From the NCBI RefSeq assembly GCF_018739885.1, contig NZ_JADOES010000037.1, positions 89,474-130,104 on the forward strand: 40,631 nt of DNA, written 5' to 3'. The translations under genes were made by a program, and so were the position numbers. How positions within the stretch are numbered: position 1 is the first letter of the stretch; the number at the start of each line of letters is the position of its first letter. Origin of the DNA: Leptothoe spongobia TAU-MAC 1115. Its GTDB lineage: Bacteria; Cyanobacteriota; Cyanobacteriia; Phormidesmidales; Phormidesmidaceae. Shown here piece after piece: positions 1-9,300 of this stretch. Below the pieces are notes generated by a model that saw only the letters and a program-made list of their open reading frames with translations, searched no databases and was not told where the DNA came from.

Positions 1-640
1 GCTCTTGCCAGTCCTGACTCAGCTGCGTTAACAACGCATCGACTTGGGATTTGCTCAACTCTAATCCTGTAAAAAATTGCATCACCTCACATACACGGTC
101 TAACGATAGACCCACCCAATAGTGCAAATAGGCCACTATCACGATGATCTCGATGCCATATTCACTCCAACTGTTGCGCACACCCGCAATGTTCGGGAGT
201 TCCTGACTCTGCGCTCTAGCCAACAGACGATAGCAGATGTACCTTGCTTTCCCATCGATAATCCGCCAGACATATTGGCGACGACGTTCGACACATAACG
301 AGGGGTCAACTCCGGTTTCATAGACATCTGTCTGCTTATCTACTTGCGTTTGCTTGCTTTGATGCGGGCGTCGTCCCGTCGATTGGTGCCCTCGTTTACT
401 TTTGCCAGACCCCGTGTGCGTGTCCACACTGTAATCGTCCTTAAATATTGGGGGCTTCGACCCTTTCGCACTACCTTGCTGCTCTAAAATGGCCTTTAAC
501 CGTTCGTTCTCGCAGGTCAGTTCTTCAATTTGGTGCTGTTGTTCTTCAATTCGTTGCTGCTGTTTTTTGATCTGACGTTCTTGCTCATCCAGACGCATCC
601 CCAGCTGTGTTAAAAGCACAGTGATGTTGTCGGATGTCAT
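1..640 (-). CDS. IS66-like transposase, N-terminal part (runs off the left edge)
   Basis: Reading leftward from the ATG at 638-640, the frame stays open for 213 codons to the window edge, so only the N-terminal part is present. It begins with a Gln/Glu-rich coiled coil (about residues 13-50, repeats such as RQIKKQQQRIEEQ). A basic Ser/Gly/Lys/Arg linker follows (about 60-95), then a segment with YLHYWVGLSLDRVCEV and a GLELSKSQVDALL run. A leucine-zipper-like start, a basic linker and then a transposase core is the usual order for IS66-type TnpC proteins in cyanobacteria. The catalytic DDE residues would lie outside the window. The gene points away from the type VII-like locus and its 5' end is 189 bases from it. 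The terminal inverted repeat was not identified. The mobile-element assignment is fairly secure; the exact IS family is an inference. Confidence 0.7.
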   Translation of the reverse strand, partial: MTSDNITVLLTQLGMRLDEQERQIKKQQQRIEEQQHQIEELTCENERLKAILEQQGSAKGSKPPIFKDDYSVDTHTGSGKSKRGHQSTGRRPHQSKQTQVDKQTDVYETGVDPSLCVERRRQYVWRIIDGKARYICYRLLARAQSQELPNIAGVRNSWSEYGIEIIVIVAYLHYWVGLSLDRVCEVMQFFTGLELSKSQVDALLTQLSQDWQE

Positions 641-828
641 CTAACCAATCCTCAGCAGTAGTTACAGGCAATTTGTGAAAACCCTATCATGTATTGCTCT
701 AAGGGCTAGTTTTCTTAAAATTTAGACACCTACGAAAAAAGGATAGAGAAGACTAATTTCTTTAGAGTTATTGTTGGTCTTTCAACCAGATCCTATTGTT
801 TTATGTGTTGTTTACCGGATGATGAATA

Positions 829-1566
829 GTGGTTAAGATGCCTATTCATAAAACTGAAACTGCTAGCAGTAGTTTCTCTTCAAAGTCAGAGTTGTCACAT
901 GACTTGCCCTCATCCTATAAGGATCTGGCCCCGTACGAGACTCATACGAATCTACTTAGAGAAATCACTGCTAGCTTTCATCGTTTTCATCAAGCTCGTC
1001 AGTTTGTGGATCTCTGTCACAACAAAAGGGATTCGACAGAGTCTGATTTAACAAAAAAACGGCCTTATTTGAAAGCAGATCTTAAAGACTCTTTTAACTC
1101 TCAAGAGACTGTGATCCAGCCCGAACAGATAATCTTTGAAGAATCTGATTTCACTGAGGAAAAGTTATCAGCTTTAATAAAATCATATTCTCAGAAAATT
1201 AGTGAAACTGTTGGGTTATATCAAGACAAGAAAAACAATATAATTGCATCTAAAGAAACAGTAGCTGAGTTAGAACATGATGTTGAAAATAAAAAGATTG
1301 AGGTAGAAATCGCAATAGAAACAAAAAGGTCCTCGATTAAGAAATTAAATATCACGGCGTTTATCTTAATTTTTTATTGGTTTTTATGGGCTTTTGGGTT
1401 TGGAGTTGGTTCTTTATGGGGGATATTATTAGCTTATATTACTAATGTTTCAGTTGTCTGGGTTACCTCGGAATTTGATTCGGATTCATCAGGAGATTTA
1501 TCTCTTCCCGCGCATAAAGGTTGGTTTATTTTTAGGCTCAATAGCTGTTTCAGGGAGGTGGACTAA
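829..1566 (+). pseudogene. Coiled-coil membrane protein, probable severed N-terminal part of a type VII-like ATPase
   Basis: This reads as 245 residues from GTG at 829 or 242 from ATG at 838; neither has a clear ribosome binding site. Residues 1-110 are polar. About 115-180 form a Lys/Glu-rich coiled coil, and about 181-215 are one or two membrane helices containing FGFGVGSLWGILLAYIT. The same membrane motif, diverged (FGFGVGPLWGILLASIT), occurs in the next reading frame downstream at 1725-1780. The last 30 residues, ending at the TAA at 1564-1566, look unrelated to the rest. The simplest reading is that this is the N-terminal piece of an EssC/EccC-like ATPase cut off by a rearrangement, or the stub of a second paralogous copy. 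It could instead be a separate small membrane component. The DNA is clearly A+T-rich compared with dnaB and other housekeeping genes nearby. Confidence 0.55.
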
Positions 1567-1626
1567 TGCAATGGCCTGTAAGCCTTACCCAAAGCATGTT
1601 TCAGAGGTTCTGCGCCTCCTAGGCCA

Positions 1627-1649
1627 AAACCCTTGTCACTCAAGGGTTT
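1627..1649 (+). terminator. Perfect hairpin between the two ATPase pieces
   Basis: The arms AAACCCTTG (1627-1635) and CAAGGGTTT (1641-1649) pair perfectly around a five-base loop, and a run of six T lies at 1656-1661. It could act as a weak intrinsic terminator, or be the end of a decayed insertion element. It lies exactly in the stretch where coding continuity of the ATPase is lost. Confidence 0.4.
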
Positions 1650-1712
1650 CAAGCGTTTTTTGATTCAGACCTCCCAGAAACCCATATAGAGCCTATTTTT
1701 ATTGTTTACTGT

Positions 1713-4700
1713 TTGTTGTGGATTTTCGGATTCGGAGTAGGTCCTTTATGGGGAATATTATTAGCCTCGATTACTTATTTCATTATTTTGTTCATTATTT
1801 TTATTTCTCAGGATTTCCTACGTGGAATACAGCATTATACTGACATTAGATGGAACTTTAAAGCGCTCAACGGCAGCAAGAGTGAAATTTCTGGAGCGGA
1901 ACATAATCTAGATGTAGCAGAACATAGGCTATTGGAAGCTGAACGTGAATTGTCGAGGATAGTAGATGAACAACAGAGTTTTGTGTCTCCTCTTGATATA
2001 TCAGACGAAAAATCTAAAAATAATCAGCAGTGGCTTCAAAAAATTCAACATGTCAGAGATGAGTCAGTAAAAGCTAAAGTTTTATTGAGTCTTTTTGTTC
2101 AAAAAGCGGAAGAAAGATTAAGTCAGACGTATGTAGAATTTCTTGCTTCGTTAGAAAATACGCTAGAACAATTACCTAATTGTCAGTGTTTTTTAAATCG
2201 GAATCCAGGAGACTCTTTAGAATCCTCACGGCAAGTTATGGCACATTGGAATAATCCACTCTGGTGGCATTCTAGTGATGGTGGTTATATGCCCAGGTTA
2301 GAAGGAATAGCCCCACCGCTGTTGCAAGTGGGGATAGTCACCACATTGGCAACTTTTCGATATTCATATTCCAAATGCCCTGCGGTCAACCTCAGAAAAT
2401 ACGATGATCTGAAAAAGATTCAAGGTGATTTGACATCTGTAAGTGGAATTGATCTAGCACAGTTAGACTTATCCGTACTAGGACGATTACCGTTATTGCT
2501 GAATTGTTTGACCCTTCAATCTGAAAGCTTTGCGCAATATCGCGGTCATACGGTTATCTTTTCCAACAACGATTCCACCCGCAGAGCAGCAACAGAAGCC
2601 CTAGAATCATTGGCCCTCAGAGCCTTTGCTACTTTCCCAGTGCGTAAACTACAAGGCATCTTTATCGATCCCATCAGTATGGGAAACACCTTTCCCTTTA
2701 AGAGCCTGCCAGAAGAACTGCGAGGCAAGCGCACCTTTACCACCAGCAGCGACATCCAAGAAGAACTGCTCAAGCTCATCACCCACACTGAGCAGATGAT
2801 CCAAAACTACCTCAGCCGTGATTATGCATCCATTGAAGATTATAATGCTGCCGCTGAAGCTATTCAGGAAGCCTATCGCTATCTCTTTGTTGCCGACTTT
2901 CCCAGCAAGTTTGATTCCAGGTCGCTAGAATACCTCAATAGTTTGTTAACCAATGGTGCCAGGGCTGGTGTCTATGCCATTATCCACATTGACGAAACCC
3001 TGGAAAAACCGCGCAACTTTAACTACGATCTGTTTAAAGATCATTGCAATGTCCTGAGACCCACAGGCGAATTTTACGAAGGTCAACCCCTATTCCGCTA
3101 TGAAGCGTATAACGGCCTACGGTACGAAGTAACGCTGGATAAACCCCCAGCCAGTGATAAGTTCAACTGTCTTACATCGCTGATTTCTGATGCGTGCAGC
3201 AAAGTAAAAGTAGACACCGTACCCTTTACCAAGTTATATCCATCCGACTTTTGGCTAGAAGACAGCCGTAAAGAGCTGCGGGCACCGATTGGTTTAGCTG
3301 GAGCCAGAGACCGACTAGAATTTTGGCTAGGACAAAATAGCAGCGGGCAAGAAATTAGTCAGTCGCTGTTGTTTGGTAAACCAGGTGCGGGTAAAAGCTT
3401 TACTCTCCATAGCATTATCAACAGTTTAGCCATGCGCTATGCGCCCGATGAGCTGGAGCTATATTTGTTGGACTACAAAGAAGGTGTGGAGTTCCAAATC
3501 TATGTGGATCCAGACCGGGGTGAGACTGGCAGCTCCAACGATGAACTAAGCACGGAGCGAGCGTTGCCCCATGCGAAAGTTATTTCCATCGAAAGCGATC
3601 GTGAGTTTGGCCTCAGTGTGCTGAGAAAAATTAATGCCGAGTTTAAACGGCGAGCTGACCGTTGGAAGGCGGTTGCCAATGATATTACCAAGGTGGCTGA
3701 ATTTCGCGATCGCACCCACGAAACCATGCCCCGCATTCTGGTAGTTATCGACGAATTTCAGGTGCTGTTTGAAGACAATGACGCGATCTCCATGGAGATC
3801 AACCAAATCTTCAACACCATCATCAAACAAGGACGTGCCTACGGTGTTCATCTCCTGCTAGCGTCTCAATCTCCTAATATCAAAAACATTAGCCGTAGCG
3901 TTTATGACCTGATTGATTTACGCATGGCCATGCAAATGAATCAAAATATAGCTGCAATGGCCCTAGCGGAAGGGAATCTAGATGCCATTGACCTATTGGA
4001 TCGCCCCGGACGCATTATTTATAACACGGACTTTGGCCGCAAGGGCAGTAACCAGCTAGGACAGGTGGCTGATGTCAACCCCGATGAACGTAAACAAGCC
4101 TTGCGCGCAATTCAGCAAGTTGCCAGTGAGCAGAACTACCACCGTCCAGAATCTGACCCATTAGTTCTCTTCGATGGACGGCACCCTACTCGCTTGCGTA
4201 ATAATAGTGTTCTGACCACATTAGCCAAAGCGCCCCACTGGTTGTCCTCTGCCGAAATCAAAACCCTAATTCAAGAACCCAGCTGGCGCACCAAGCAGTA
4301 CCCTAGCGTTGCCTGGTTGGGGGAAGCCATGCGTATTGGCGACCATAGCCGTGCTATCTTCCGCCGTCAGCTAGGTAGTAATCTTTTGATAGTGGGCCAG
4401 GACGCCGAAGATAGTTACGGTATTCTGGCCGGAACCTTGACCAGTCTGGCCTGTTGCCATCAGCTTCATAAGGTAAAGTTTTATATCGCTGATATGGCTG
4501 ATGAAGAAGATGCCAGTCTCTATTGGTCTAGCCTAACAACAGATTTTCGAAATACCTTTGAACCGTTCTTTGATATCCAGTTGGCCAAGGATTTTCCAGA
4601 TAAAGAACGCCATATTTCCACTACTACCACCCTGCTCCAGAACGTATACACAGAGTTTGAACGCCGCACACAACTGCGCCAAGATGATCCAGATGTGTAT

Positions 4701-5141
4701 GATTTCGGCCCCTCCGTATTTTTAGTCTGCGCCTTCGGTACCCTCGATTGCCTCAGTAGCTTGCGCCCCGTGCCTGGCAGACGTGGAGATCCTGAAATGT
4801 CAGACGATGCCCAAAAGCTATTGGATATCGCGGCCCAGGGAGCTGAACTGGGTATACATCTAGTTTTGTACATAGAAAACTTAAAAGTCTTGAATCAGCT
4901 CTTTGCCACCAAAGAAAGAGCTGCACTGAATCATTTTGGCTTGAGAGTCTGCTTAACCATGCCAGCAGATGATTCTCGTACTTTGCTTGGTGACAATGCT
5001 GCGGCTGGTTTACCCAAGCTACGGGCCTACTTCAAAAATGTTGCAGCCTCTAGCCAGCTTGACAAGCTTAAGCCTTATGCCATTCCAACCCAAGCAGAAC
5101 TAAGCCAATACGGTCAGTTGTTACATCAAAAAAATCAATAA
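1713..5141 (+). CDS. FtsK/SpoIIIE-type ATPase, EssC/EccC-like (type VII secretion motor), probably 5'-truncated
   Basis: This encodes 1142 residues. The N-terminal 35 residues are membrane helices and are followed by a coiled coil (about 50-90). A degenerate nucleotide-binding-like module starts near R277-G278 and has no Walker A. The active module has a clear Walker A, GKPGAGKS at 555-562, and a Walker B, LVVIDE, with the acidic pair D680-E681. A third module has a degenerate loop near G895 (VGQDAEDSYG). Three modules, some of them degenerate, fit EccC/EssC motors, which bind and export WXG100 substrates at the inner membrane. Three WXG100-like genes follow within 12 bases. The frame is open from 1623 but contains no ATG or GTG there; the only candidates are TTG at 1713 and 1716, without a ribosome binding site, and the next in-frame Met is about 190 residues in. 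The gene may therefore lack its true 5' end or be non-functional. G+C rises strongly after about 2500. Confidence 0.75.
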   Translation: MLWIFGFGVGPLWGILLASITYFIILFIIFISQDFLRGIQHYTDIRWNFKALNGSKSEISGAEHNLDVAEHRLLEAERELSRIVDEQQSFVSPLDISDEKSKNNQQWLQKIQHVRDESVKAKVLLSLFVQKAEERLSQTYVEFLASLENTLEQLPNCQCFLNRNPGDSLESSRQVMAHWNNPLWWHSSDGGYMPRLEGIAPPLLQVGIVTTLATFRYSYSKCPAVNLRKYDDLKKIQGDLTSVSGIDLAQLDLSVLGRLPLLLNCLTLQSESFAQYRGHTVIFSNNDSTRRAATEALESLALRAFATFPVRKLQGIFIDPISMGNTFPFKSLPEELRGKRTFTTSSDIQEELLKLITHTEQMIQNYLSRDYASIEDYNAAAEAIQEAYRYLFVADFPSKFDSRSLEYLNSLLTNGARAGVYAIIHIDETLEKPRNFNYDLFKDHCNVLRPTGEFYEGQPLFRYEAYNGLRYEVTLDKPPASDKFNCLTSLISDACSKVKVDTVPFTKLYPSDFWLEDSRKELRAPIGLAGARDRLEFWLGQNSSGQEISQSLLFGKPGAGKSFTLHSIINSLAMRYAPDELELYLLDYKEGVEFQIYVDPDRGETGSSNDELSTERALPHAKVISIESDREFGLSVLRKINAEFKRRADRWKAVANDITKVAEFRDRTHETMPRILVVIDEFQVLFEDNDAISMEINQIFNTIIKQGRAYGVHLLLASQSPNIKNISRSVYDLIDLRMAMQMNQNIAAMALAEGNLDAIDLLDRPGRIIYNTDFGRKGSNQLGQVADVNPDERKQALRAIQQVASEQNYHRPESDPLVLFDGRHPTRLRNNSVLTTLAKAPHWLSSAEIKTLIQEPSWRTKQYPSVAWLGEAMRIGDHSRAIFRRQLGSNLLIVGQDAEDSYGILAGTLTSLACCHQLHKVKFYIADMADEEDASLYWSSLTTDFRNTFEPFFDIQLAKDFPDKERHISTTTTLLQNVYTEFERRTQLRQDDPDVYDFGPSVFLVCAFGTLDCLSSLRPVPGRRGDPEMSDDAQKLLDIAAQGAELGIHLVLYIENLKVLNQLFATKERAALNHFGLRVCLTMPADDSRTLLGDNAAAGLPKLRAYFKNVAASSQLDKLKPYAIPTQAELSQYGQLLHQKNQ

Positions 5142-5152
5142 AGGAGAATAAA

Positions 5153-5428
5153 ATGAGCAGTGATATTAATATCGATTTATCAGAGCTAGAACGGTTTATT
5201 GAGACCATGCGACAGTTTCAAACTAGAGTTGATGAACAGTTTAAAGTGTTGGAGCAAAAATGGAGTATTTGTGATGAGTCCTGGCAAGGGAAAGCAAAGG
5301 ATGAATTTCAGCCAGACTTTGAATCAACGACCAGTGTGATCCGTTCAGCCCTGGACAATGGAGAAGATGCACTCAAATTTTTAGAACAATATCGAGATGT
5401 GGTAGTTGAATTTGAGGAAGGGAGATAA
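5153..5428 (+). CDS. WXG100-family protein, candidate type VII substrate (WQG)
   Basis: This 91-residue helical protein has W44-Q-G46 at the turn between two predicted amphipathic helices (about 8-40 and 48-86). That matches the size and turn position of ESAT-6/CFP-10-type proteins, which form helical-hairpin dimers and are exported by EccC/EssC motors. The turn continues as WQGKAKDEFQ, with a conserved-looking F. A good ribosome binding site (AAGGAG) lies 9 bases before the ATG and 12 bases after the ATPase stop. The classical mycobacterial YxxxD/E tail is not obvious; the C-terminus is EQYRDVVVEFEEGR. Of the three small proteins this is the only one that keeps the canonical WxG. Confidence 0.8.
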   Translation: MSSDINIDLSELERFIETMRQFQTRVDEQFKVLEQKWSICDESWQGKAKDEFQPDFESTTSVIRSALDNGEDALKFLEQYRDVVVEFEEGR

Positions 5429-5430
5429 GA

Positions 5431-5727
5431 ATGGTTAGCTCTTCTGGTCAAACAACATTTAATAGCGATCATGCTCAGGATCTTCTTAACCAATTAGAAT
5501 CTCTGTATTCAGATATTAAAGTACTCCTATCGACCATGAATAATCACTGGTCGCATCTCAGCGATCAGTGGCACGATAGCCTACACAATGATTTTGCAGA
5601 ATTCTACAGTGCATTGGCAGGTGCCTATCAAAAAAGTCAGGTAGATCACGAAGAGCAAATCGCAAAATTGCGTGAGCAAATCCGTATAGCCCAAGAAAGA
5701 CAACAAAAATTAAGTGCCCTGAAGTGA
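5431..5727 (+). CDS. WXG100-like protein with a WxD turn
   Basis: This 98-residue protein starts two bases after the previous stop, with a GGGAG ribosome binding site inside that gene's end, so the two are probably translated together. It has the same two-helix layout, with the turn at W47-H-D49 (SDQWHDSLHNDF), so Gly is replaced by Asp. The second helix is long and ends in a Glu/Gln/Lys/Arg-rich coiled coil (about 66-98). Because it pairs with the WQG protein directly upstream, the two may form a heterodimer as EsxA/EsxB do. That partnership is inferred from gene order and size only. Confidence 0.7.
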   Translation: MVSSSGQTTFNSDHAQDLLNQLESLYSDIKVLLSTMNNHWSHLSDQWHDSLHNDFAEFYSALAGAYQKSQVDHEEQIAKLREQIRIAQERQQKLSALK

Positions 5728-5736
5728 TAGAAAATT

Positions 5737-6336
5737 ATGGGTTTTCGTACATCATTTAATCATGCCGATGCGCAAGATTTTTGCTCACAGATTGGCCTAC
5801 TTGCTGAGGATTTAGAGCGTGAACTCAATCACCTGGAAAACGCTTGGCAAGATCTAGAATCTACCTGGTGCGATCCACAATGTGCTGAGTTTGCTCCAGA
5901 AATTGAAAACTTAATTGCCGACTATAAAACTAGTCTCAATGATTTGAGTGAATCTCATTATGTGGTTCTCGGTACGAAGCTTTTTGCAAAAGAAAAATCA
6001 GGAGCCTTAGGTACTTTTTTGAAACAAGCCTTAGCAGCAATGGAAATATTACCTGTTGTTACTGGGGTTGGATCAGCTATCCTGGCAAACCAGTACACGA
6101 CATCTTTAACAGACATGAGATCGCAACCAGAAACTGAACAAATTAAAAAAGAGCCTAAGACCTGCGATCAGTTAGACAATAGCCATGAACTAGTCGAAAA
6201 AGCTAATGAGAACCATAAAGAGTTAGGTGATTGGGCCGATCAAAAACGTAAGAAATCTGAAGACGATGCTGATAACGATGCTTTTGAAGCTTCAAAAACG
6301 GATGATACCATTGGTGGAGTCCCACCATCTGAATGA
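5737..6336 (+). CDS. WXG100-like N-domain with a charged C-terminal extension
   Basis: This encodes 199 residues. Residues 1-85 repeat the helix-turn-helix pattern of its two neighbours, with W44-C-D46 followed by PQCAEFAPEIE. Residues about 88-125 form a Gly/Ala-rich hydrophobic segment (EILPVVTGVGSAILA) that might insert in or contact a membrane. Residues about 130-199 are hydrophilic, rich in Lys, Glu and Asp, and likely disordered. A WXG/LXG-type head with a longer tail is the layout of larger type VII substrates or their carriers, but no toxin domain is recognisable in the tail. The start is nine bases after the previous stop with no strong ribosome binding site. It ends 31 bases before the convergent dnaB stop. 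Confidence 0.65.
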   Translation: MGFRTSFNHADAQDFCSQIGLLAEDLERELNHLENAWQDLESTWCDPQCAEFAPEIENLIADYKTSLNDLSESHYVVLGTKLFAKEKSGALGTFLKQALAAMEILPVVTGVGSAILANQYTTSLTDMRSQPETEQIKKEPKTCDQLDNSHELVEKANENHKELGDWADQKRKKSEDDADNDAFEASKTDDTIGGVPPSE

Positions 6337-6367
6337 CGGATCCAAAGGCGAAATAGCCTCTAAAACT

Positions 6368-9300
6368 CTATGCATTTGGTTTTGCCAGGTTTCTAAACAG
6401 TGTGTATTGGGGCTCAAACAACAACTTAACAGTGCCCGTAGGACCATTACGGTGCTTGGCAATAATCACCTCTGCGAGACCTCTATCGGGAGTATCAGGA
6501 TCGTAATATTCTTCGCGGTATAGCATCATAATTAAATCCGCATCCTGCTCGATCGATCCAGAATTATGGGAAACAATACCATCAGCTAGCCAAGAGGCTG
6601 GTCCAGGAACGGTTAAATCATAAACAGGTTCTTCTCCAGTGGGTTCAATCGAGACAATTTCATCCCAAAAAATATGAGAATTTGCAATTTTTCGCAGCTC
6701 TTCACTGTCCAGAATCTCAGCGTAACTTTGGAGCATTTCTCGGCTAGGTGCAAACTTAAAATGAGATGAACCACCATAGGATGTACCCCTTAGGGCAGCC
6801 ATTTGCCGCTGAGAAATACCTTGCTCTTTCATTTTTTGCTTCACCAAATCAAAGACCTGAATCGGGAGAGTGTCCCGATTTGGATTAGCTTTGCCTCGAC
6901 GCAATAGTTCAGCTTTTGCTGCTATTGCCGGTTTTACCCGAGGTCCAAACGCACCCACTTGATCCAAGAACTTTAGCTGATGATTTTTTCCATAGATGTG
7001 GACTTCGTAACAATTAGATTTGGTCCATCGCATCTTAGATGCAATATGTAAACGCAGTAACAGTGCCATAACATCACGGGCTAACTGCTCACTGACGGTC
7101 GAGAAAAAGATACTGGCCTTATACTTTTTGCCATTGGGATGGTGGTAATTGCTAATGCAACCATCGGTTGCCCAAAGATGTTTTAGTAAGAGGGCGATTT
7201 GATGGTCCGGTAACTGAAAAATTTCGGCAGGAATATGCTTGTCAGCGGATCGTTGATTAAAAATGCCGAGTTCTTTAAGCCAGCGTCCCACACCTGCTGG
7301 ATGCCAACGATTACCATTACCCGAAATAACTAGTTGATGCCAATTACCTTTTCCAGGATGCCGGTTTACGGTGCAACCAAATTCTTCAGCGGTAGCTTTA
7401 ACGATGGCACTATTCTCTTCTGATGCTGTTGTATATCGTAGGGGTTGATGGGTGAGATAGCTGCCATCTCCTATAAGATGTCCTAGCAATATGATTCTGG
7501 ATTCAGGCCATGGTTCTGCGATGGTGGGAGTCATGCGAGGCATATGGTTAGCCACTGCAAGACGTTCACCTACTTTGATGTCTTGTAAACGTTGCCATCC
7601 ATCAAAGGTATAAAGACGATGCTTATTGGTTGCTTTGAGTTTTCGTCCGCTAGCGGTAGTGATTTCATAAACTGATTTTGTGCCTACTTGCCATACTAAA
7701 TCAGTTTTTGTCTCAACCAACTTACCTTGAGCATCCATCGCAATAACGTCAGGGGTTTGCCCAACCAGATCTGCTATGGGTAAACGTCTACCGTCTGCTA
7801 ACCAGACGAGGGTATCTCCAGTTACACATTCTCTCAAGTCGCTCATCATCGGACGCTTGTTAGTTCTTGATTCTACGCCTCGGCTGAGCTGAGAGAGAGA
7901 AATAATTGGCACGTTTAATTCTCTGGCGAGACCTTTCAAAGAACGGGTGATTTTGGAAAGTTCTTGTACGCGGTTATCGCTGCTGCCTTCCATCAGCTGC
8001 AGGTAGTCGATCAGGATGAGCCCAAGTGCACCGCCATTTTCTGCTTTCAGACGACGACATTTAGAGCGCATCTCAGTCACTGAAATGTTGGGAGTATCAT
8101 CGATAAAAATGGGAATTTGTGAAAGAGAACTAATAGCATGGCCCAGGGGTTCCCACTCATGCTGGCCAATCCGCCCTGTACGGAGTCGGCCACTCTCAAT
8201 CCTCGCTTCTGCCGACAGCAGGCGATAGACTAACTGCTGTTTGGACATCTCTAAACTGAAAATAGCGATCGGTTGCTTGTGACCACCAGCGATATTTCTC
8301 GCGACATTTAGAACAAAGCTAGTATTGTGAACGCAAATATCATTGGCAACAAAATTGTGGGTTTCAGGGATAGTCAGATCGTACACCTGTTGATTACCCA
8401 TGGGTTCAATAGCCACAATTTCATCCCAGTAAATATCGCTGGTGGCTAACTGTTGGAGAGGTTCATGTTCTAATGCCGTTGCCAGGGCAGCTAATCGGGG
8501 TCGGCTCAAAGCTCGTTTCCCCACGTGGATATTGCTGACATTTGGAAAACCTGCACGAGTAGCCAGACTTTTCCAACTTTCCTCTCCTTTTGCAGCTTTA
8601 AGTTCTGTCCAGACAGGTTTGGGAATCAGATCTCTGTTACTGTGATATTTCCGAGTAGAGATAGCTTCTGCTACTTTGCTAACAGCACTTTCTTTACCGA
8701 AGATACCGATTTCAGTGATAAAGGTGTGGATTGCGATCGCATCTGTAATATCCAACTGCCAAGCAGGCCGCCTGGTGTCTTTGTATTTCACCTGGCGATG
8801 TTTTAATACCGCAACAATACCAAACCGTAACAGCAAATGCTGTACCTGCCGTGCCAACCTTTCACTAACTGTGGCGTAACCAAGTTGTGCTTGGCCACTA
8901 CTCAAGACGGATGCCCAACCATCGGTAGAAAAGAGACGATTCAGAAATAAAGCCACTTGCCGTTTCGGCATTGTAAACACGACATCAGGAACGTGCTTAT
9001 CGTGGGCAGTGAGTCCCCATAAACCAAGTTCGTCTAGCCAAGCCGCCACAGGATTTTTCCCTGTCCAACGTAAGGCTTCGTAACCCTTAGGTGCTAGCTG
9101 ATTAGATGATGATACGTTAAGTGTTTGGCAGAGCTTCTGGAAAGCTTCTCGGTCAGGAGCACAGATACCTAGCTGCCATTGAGTGATCAGTGAAGGACTG
9201 ACATTAACTAATTTTGCTAATTTCCGACCTGTAATGTCTTCTGTTTGCATTAATGTCCGCAATATTTGCCCAAACTGTTGACGAACCTGGCTGACCTCAT

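Noticed and set aside
139..327. Separate 62-residue minus-strand ORF at the left edge
   Set aside because: It is in a different frame from the long open transposase frame that covers the same bases and extends off the window.
1445..1663. 72-residue plus-strand ORF overlapping the end of the first ATPase piece
   Set aside because: It has no recognisable sequence and overlaps a better-supported frame; its only interest is as evidence of a frame change in this damaged stretch.
3546..3851. Minus-strand ORF within the ATPase gene
   Set aside because: It mirrors the Walker B region of the ATPase on the opposite strand and has no independent support.
8016..8879. Several plus-strand ORFs inside dnaB
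   Set aside because: All lie opposite the continuous DnaB-intein reading frame, have unusual composition and no ribosome binding sites.
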